A stretch of DNA of 64,000 nt from Multifurca ochricompacta (taxonomy: Eukaryota; Basidiomycota; Agaricomycetes; Russulales; Russulaceae), in contig WTXG01000078.1 in the NCBI GenBank assembly GCA_022496185.1, positions 1 through 64,000 of the forward strand. Direction: 5' to 3'. Of the stretch, positions 58,482-64,000 are shown piece by piece. The notes beneath the pieces were generated by a model. It saw nothing but the letters and a program-made list of their open reading frames with translations, ran no database searches and was not told the DNA's origin. Each line of letters begins with the position of its first letter. The first letter of the stretch is position 1. The position numbers and the translations under genes are program-made.

Positions 58482-59699
58482 TCAAACATAGTTTGCAAAC
58501 CAGGGAATCAGAGATTGTGCCACCGTATAACCAAACACGAGTTTCGGGCCGACAACCAAGATCTGAACACGATCCATCAGCACACCATAAGGATCATGTC
58601 ATATAATTTTGAGAGACGTACTTTAGGCGTGAGTCCCTTGAAAAGTGCCGTGGCGCCCTCGTCACGCAACAAATCACGCACGACCGTCACGCCACGCGTC
58701 TTTTGCTCGAAATTCGCGTTCTGGATACGCGTCTTGATCGTGTCTAGAGGCGCTGCGACCGTGATAGATGCGACAGCGCCTGCCACAGAAGCGATGAAGT
58801 TCTGTGTCCACGTCGCCTTACTATACTCCGACACTCCAAGAACATATTCCTTCGTGAACGCACTCGCGCCGAAAAGCTAAAAAAAAAAAAAGAAAAACCA
58901 ACCCGTCCAACGTCAGCACCCCGAGCAAGCAAGAAAGAGAGATGAAAAGTGGGTAATAATTGGATTGAAAAACTCACCGAGAAGGAACCCGGTGCGTTGC
59001 GTGCAACCGTCCAACCCCATCCCCGATACAGTGTAGAGCCCTCTTCCATAAAGATACGAACGACCCCACGACCGCGGAACGCCTCCGGGTTGACCTGACG
59101 CTTAATCTTGAGCGCGTCAAGCGGGAGAAGGACGACCTCGCCGATACCCGTCAGACTACCCGCTGTCGCCTGAATCATCATCCTTCCCTTCCGCTCTCCA
59201 AACGCGTTCGTAAAGTCCGTCTTGAAATGGTGCGTGAGCAAGTCGTTGATCCACGGTTGCCCACCGAATTTGTAAATCCGTTGCGAGACTTTGTAACCTG
59301 CGGCGTAACCGAGTCCAGGAAAAAGGGAGAGCAACTTGGGACCCAACGGCGCCGTTGCGTACTCGCGGAAGATAATCGGTGAAAGCGTAGAGAACGAAAC
59401 CTAGGAACGAGTCGAGTCGAATCATCATCTACACACAAGAAGAGAGACCAAAAAGAAAAAAAAGGAAATCAAGTCTCAAAAGTGCCTACCTTTGCTTTGT
59501 TGCTCATCAACCGTTTCGCGATAGTGTCAACTGGGTGGAAAATAAGCAGCTCAGCGACGCCTAGAGTAGAGTATCAGCGCTCGCTTCTTCAAGGTTCTAC
59601 TTTCCCAAGGGTGGACAACGACACATTACCAGAGGTGCCAGACCCAAGGATGCGCGCGGTGCCGGATTCCTTTCCTTTGGCGGCGAGCGTGGGGGACAT
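58482..59699 (-). CDS. GGC1: Mitochondrial GTP/GDP carrier (Ggc1-type)
   Basis: Model: 59699-59630, 59560-59490, 59400-58978, 58876-58622, 58562-58482; five exons, 299 residues, the size of yeast Ggc1. Three mitochondrial-carrier repeats are visible, with signature motifs HPVDTIAKR, LPLDALKIKR and APLDTIKTR. Family-specific blocks are FPGLGYAAGYKV, GSLTGIGEVVLLPLD, YRGWGWTVARNAPGSFSLFG and LTPKILVVGPKLVF. It is expected in the inner mitochondrial membrane, exchanging matrix GDP for GTP and affecting iron homeostasis, as known for the yeast protein. The start ATG lies in CCTAGGATGTCC, and the first exon reads into GTARILGSGTSGVAE without gaps. Confidence 0.94.
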
Positions 59700-59928
59700 C
59701 CTAGGCGGCTTTTGGTGGGGAAATGAGAATTAGACGTGGCGGACAGTGGGCAAAGAGCCCTTTTCGCGGTTCCTATACGAGCAAAGGCGAAGGTGACATG
59801 ATTATATAATCTTTCATTCACTCGTCCCTGCGTTGACGTACAAAAAACCTCCCTACGCGTTAAAAAATAGTTGTAGTTGTACAATATAGCCTATACATTA
59901 TACCCAATTCCACTTCAGATGTTTTTCC
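59700..59928. other. Short intergenic spacer
   Basis: 229 bp between the carrier start and the acyltransferase stop. No gene. It must hold the carrier promoter. Confidence 0.6.
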
Positions 59929-62820
59929 TTAATACTCGGCGAGAGGGATAACCTTGCCTTAAAAACGTAATATTTGTCGTCAGTCGGGAAGACGGATCCC
60001 TGCCATCCGTTCCTAACGACCGACTTACCAACAGTGAGCGGATCCGGCCTCTTGCGCGACCTCCCAAGGAGTTCTACATCATAGCTATCGAAGAACGAGT
60101 ACGCAGCTTCAAACATGTAGCAAACCCCCCATCAAAAATAATGTTAATTCCTTTGCTAAAAGCGAGAAGGGGGGAAGAAAAAAAAGGACGCACGCATGCT
60201 GTCCACCTCATCATCATCGTCGTTCACGTTCCCGTTGATTCTTCGTCCCGTTTTCGAGTCACGCAAAACGCCAGCGTGATCAACGAATGGTTCAGGACGC
60301 TCGTTCGCGGCGCGTACGAGCGCGACGAGCACGCGCTGCACCTCATCGAGGTAACCCTGGAGGGTATCGAGGAAGCGACGCGTCTGCAGATGCTTTGAAG
60401 CCGCGCAAACGGATAGCCCGTCATCCTTGATGATGTACCCGAGGCCGTACCCGTCCGCGGTGACGGGGCCGAAGCCGAACAGACGCAAGGCAGGATTCCC
60501 GCAGTTCGACGTGGAGAGGATAGACGTGCCGAGCGTCGCCCATCCGCCGTCACGGAAGATCTCGGGTAGTGCCGAAGCCGTCCCCGAAGAGCTTGTGCTA
60601 CTGTCCGAGCCGGTCTCGAGCTCACGCTGGAGGAGACAGTAGAGTGCATAGAGGTGCCTAGCGAGTAGCAGAAGATCGTGTTGGCCCGGGAAAAGAGTGG
60701 GGTCCAGTGACAGAGGGGGGAATCTACGCACCGGTCTTGACCAAGGCCCTTCAAACACTCTTTTGTCAGTTGGACGTGCCTTCCGCACGCGCGACGAAGC
60801 GCATTGATCTTCTCCTGTGGCGACGCTTCCGAGAAGAAAGTCTGCGTTTTAAACATGGAGCGTAAACACAAGTTGGCGAATTAGCGTGGAATGACATTGA
60901 GCGCACCTTGACAAAGTGGACGCTCTCTGACTGCACAGTCCTGATCGCCTCTGTGCGGCCATGCAGGAACGCTTTGGTCATCGCCGGTTCATATGTGCAC
61001 TCGATCCTGCCTGAACAACAACTCAAAACTTGGTCTATAAGCTAGTAAGTGTTTCACCGCCACGCACCGTAGAGTCCAAAATAAGCCGCTTGAAATGCCA
61101 TCTGGACAAACGCGTCCGGGCTAAAGCCGTGCGTTGTGATGAAGATCTTGCCGTACCCGCGGAACTCGAGCGCAGCGCAATCATTCTGGCAGATCAGGTC
61201 GCTCAATCGAGTCTCGGCGAACCGAATTCCCGCGCGCAATTCGGGGGTCTCCTCGAGGGTCCACTCGAGCTTCTTCGGTGCCGCGTGCGCAGCGTGCGAT
61301 GACCGCCTGGTGGAGTGATTCACGGCGGGCGCATGGAAGAGAGTGGGGCGGACGGGTTGATAGAGCGTGCGAGGAGCATCAGGCCTTCGGTAAAAACGTC
61401 AGCCGCGAAGCTAATGAACGTTTTTTTATTCTTATTTTTTGTCATTCAGGAGTGCTGAGTGAGTCACGCTCACCGAAGTACGGTGTGTCCGTCCACGCCA
61501 GTGTGTTCAAAGTTGATCCCTGCCGCACCATCGGCAGTCACGATGATCTGGAGCTGCGAACAGAAAAAATAAATAAATCATTCATGTGAAGGATCAGGGC
61601 AAAGGACTGCTTTCGCGCGTGACGCGCACACACTTACCTTGTCGTACCACCGGTTCGTGCATGTTCCGACCTGCACTCCGCCAACTAGCCGATACGATCC
61701 ACACAAAAAGTTGCCACAGAGTTCCGCCAGATTATCGGGCGCGGCATCGTCCAGGCAGACGATGAACAGCGCACGATCGACGACGCGGAGGCACGCGGCA
61801 TTGCGACGGTCCGCAGAGAGCTTGGCGCGAAGGCCTGACCAGATCTTCCGGTTCTCTGTCGTGAGCACGCCCAGGGCGTTCTTGGCTACTTCGGAAGTCG
61901 GGAGTTTGTCTGCGTCTGCGACAATCGCCTGAAGGTTTCGCAGTACCTCTCGTTCGGTCAAAAGGGGACCATGGTGCTCGTCGAGGACATCGAACCAGTC
62001 TGCGGTTGGTGGAATACACGCGTAAATTTGTCAGAAAAGTTGATTGTAGACAGGGGAGGGGACGCACAGAATTGACCGCGCCGGAGGACGATGATGTGAC
62101 TAGAATCAACGGCTGTTTCCATCTTACACCCGTGGTCGGTCGGGATACGGGCAGTAGCGAAAAGGCGCTTGTACTGGTCCATGTCGAGCGGAATCTTGCG
62201 AACCGCATCTGGTTCCAGAATACCTGTACGCAAGTCGTGAATGAAGCCAAGGGACGAGATGATGAGGGATGCCGCTCTTGGGAGCTGTGAGCTGCGAGAG
62301 GGAGTTGGGTCGTTCCTAATTGAAAAGTATGAACGATTGATAACTAAGGAGAGAGAAAAAAGGTAAACATACTCGAGGACGAAGAAGGGGTTGAGCGCAA
62401 GGACTACTGGATCGGAGTGTTGGAGGTAGGACTCAAACCAAAAATCTTCGATGTAACTGAACGAGCAGATGTGCATGCACAAGAAGGGAGAGTGTCAGCG
62501 TCGGGCTGGCCAACGGGGGGGAGGAGCCGATATGACTCGGAGAGGCACCTATCCTTTTTCTCTGAATACTCTATGAGGAGTTCTTGAGCACGCAGGCCAT
62601 CTCCGCGTAGGAATGCGTCGACAGCTCTCTTGGTATTTTCGTGCTCCCTCTCATCCTGTAGTGCTTTAAGTGCGGTGAGATATCGACGACAAGTATCTTC
62701 GAGGGGTGGAATGGGTAATTTGGGTAGTTGGCCTTGATGTGCCCAAGTACGTGCGGGCTTCTGAAGATCGACCTCCTTGTCTTTAAGGACCGTTGTAGTT
62801 AGTGTGTTAGTGTTAGACAT
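59929..62820 (-). CDS. Carnitine O-acetyltransferase-like (choline/carnitine acyltransferase family)
   Basis: Model: 62820-62549, 62456-62373, 62315-62068, 61999-61638, 61553-61474, 61410-61354, 61306-61068, 61010-60907, 60841-60732, 60657-60194, 60106-60029, 59957-59929; 708 residues. Family blocks in order: LPKLPIPPLEDTCRRYL near the N terminus, RGDGLRAQELL, YIEDFWFESYL, PLDMDQYKRLFATARIP, NRWYDK, the catalytic His in FEHTGVDGH, FITTHGFSPDAFVQMAFQAA, and GFGPVTADGYGLGYIIKDDG. It should transfer acetyl between CoA and carnitine. No clear mitochondrial presequence or peroxisomal C-terminal signal (ends PLAEY), so a cytosolic Yat-like form is possible. Intron 61353-61307 is only 47 nt and could instead hide a frameshift. 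Confidence 0.9.
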
Positions 62821-63502
62821 TGGTGAGCACCGGGATATTGTTACACTGCAGCACGGAATCCAGTTCAAGATCTCTAATATTGCGAATGGATGGTGTGTCG
62901 GGGTTAAGCTATTATGACCCTCTTGATTCAAATCACCGTCACCGTCACCGTCACCGTCATCCGCATTTACCACGCGCCAGCTGTATCAGCCGACGATAAA
63001 GCATTTTATCGTAAAAAGCCGTTTATGGCGTCTCCTCTGACTTTACTGTGGCGCTCACCGACCAACACGAGACCATTGATGTCATATTGGGCGTGGGCGC
63101 ACACGCATACATACGGGTATGAGGTGGCTTCGATCCTTCCAACGGTGTTCCCGGGCTTCTTTCTCTCTCTCGAACTCAAGCCAATAAGCACGAAAATGTG
63201 TGCTCATCTCATCTCACTCACATCTCAGGAACGCGGACCGTGAGATCGGAGTAGTGAACGAACGAATTGGCGAGAATCCATAATGGTGCGACCAAAAGGT
63301 TGCCACCTCACGGCCGACAACAACGACACCAGGCAAGTAGTTAAGTTGATCACAAAAAGTCAGAAGAGGTTCCATCGGTAGCTTTATAAATCAACAGTCC
63401 TTAATTGTGCTAATACTGAGAAACCCCATCAGCCTGCTCCAATTCTTGACAGAATTTCAACTTGTATCCATCCGAGTCTATATTACTAGGGGAAGTGTCT
63501 CC
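62821..63502. other. Intergenic region with (CACCGT)n
   Basis: About 680 bp with no supported gene. CACCGT hexamers repeat near 62935-62958. An upstream in-frame extension of the acyltransferase would translate this repeat and is less likely than the ATG at 62820. Confidence 0.55.
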
Positions 63503-64000
63503 TCAGCTCAGATGCTCAAATACAAATACAAACGGATCTATTCCGCACCTCCAAGTTTTGTGCTCTCTCCGAGGCTTGCTTATCGCATGTTCTAGAACCA
63601 AGCTATCATGTCCCTTCGTAATTGATAGGTCATAGTCCTTCGCCAAGTCGCGGTGAACACAAGCAGTCGGATAGTATAATGGTCTAGAATACACTTCCCC
63701 ACCCCAGTCAAAATCTACCAACATGATCTGTTCAGGGTCCCTCTTGCTGATGATCACATTTGCTTCTCGAAGGTCCCCATGCACCCATTCCTTTTCATGA
63801 AATTCGTTCACCAACCGCCTGAGGTCCTTCGACCACGTCTCAAGTATTTCGGTGAATAATGTCTCAGATCAGATTCTCCATGATCAATCCACTCCATTAC
63901 AACGATGTGCCACCCATCAGGAGCATTCCCATAGCCTAGTAGTTTGGGTGCACGACCTTCCTCTGCATGTAGTTTTCGGAGGTATCGCCGAGTGAACTTG
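63503..64000 (-). pseudogene. Protein-kinase-like gene, partial and frame-broken
   Basis: The minus strand from the window end reads KLLGYGNAPDGWHIVVMEWI, the hinge of a kinase N lobe/C lobe. The frame is lost near 63870-63885, and the other frame continues TWSKDLRRLVNEFHEKEW into the catalytic loop HGDLREANVIISK and a DFDWGG metal-binding motif. It ends at 63503 soon after LAKDYDLSI. HGDLRxxN with DFDWxG is typical of fungal FunK1-like or atypical phosphotransferase-fold kinases. The start lies outside the window. The frame break could be an unseen intron, but no good GT-AG pair was found. Confidence 0.55.

Noticed and set aside
62404..62973. Upstream start for the acyltransferase at 62973
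   Set aside because: It would translate the CACCGT microsatellite into a Gly-Asp run. The ATG at 62820 gives a normal family N terminus.

Overview
The window looks like chromosomal DNA of a filamentous basidiomycete, probably an Agaricomycete. The evidence is very short introns (about 47-76 nt) in every host gene, a secreted sedolisin-type peptidase, a fungal-style alpha-arrestin, and chromodomain Ty3/gypsy and Ty1/copia elements. There is no bacterial gene organisation, rRNA operon or CRISPR. The window splits into a nested retrotransposon block (1 to about 48,000) and a gene block (about 49,100 to 64,000).

Transposon block. Four chromovirus (Ty3/gypsy) copies dominate: copy 1 (1-10884, +), copy 2 (12660-20141, -), copy 3 (plus-strand body 20142-25991 and detached 5' gag on the minus strand at 42451-43241) and copy 4 (34989-42450, +). 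Order is LTR, gag with a CCHC knuckle, then in the -1 frame protease, RT, RNase H, integrase and chromodomain, then a third reading frame with four zinc-knuckle-like motifs, then LTR. Inside or between them are solo LTRs of several families, most with clear 5-bp target duplications. There is also a nearly complete Ty1/copia element (27882-34406) inside another solo LTR, a palindromic Tc1/mariner derivative inside the copy 1 LTR, two hAT-type MITEs, a large inverted repeat and two tandem-repeat fields.

History readable from the junctions. The target duplications of copies 2 and 4 do not match within each copy but match perfectly crosswise. Copy 3 gag is cut at the same point. The 14.8 kb between copies 2 and 4 has therefore been inverted by recombination between these two oppositely oriented copies. 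Nonsense mutations in the elements are almost all TGA at arginine positions, and LTR pairs differ mainly at CpG. This indicates CpG deamination rather than classical CpA-directed RIP.

Gene block. A ten-exon sedolisin (49138-51522, +) is followed by three minus-strand genes: an alpha-arrestin (52669-56266), a mitochondrial GTP/GDP carrier of the Ggc1 type (58482-59699) and a carnitine acetyltransferase-like protein (59929-62820). The window ends in a broken protein-kinase-like gene (63503-64000, -). Splice sites were chosen by eye. The four complete models each close into a whole number of codons (600, 1024, 299 and 708 residues). The carrier and acyltransferase both concern mitochondrial or acetyl metabolism, but adjacency alone does not show a functional link.
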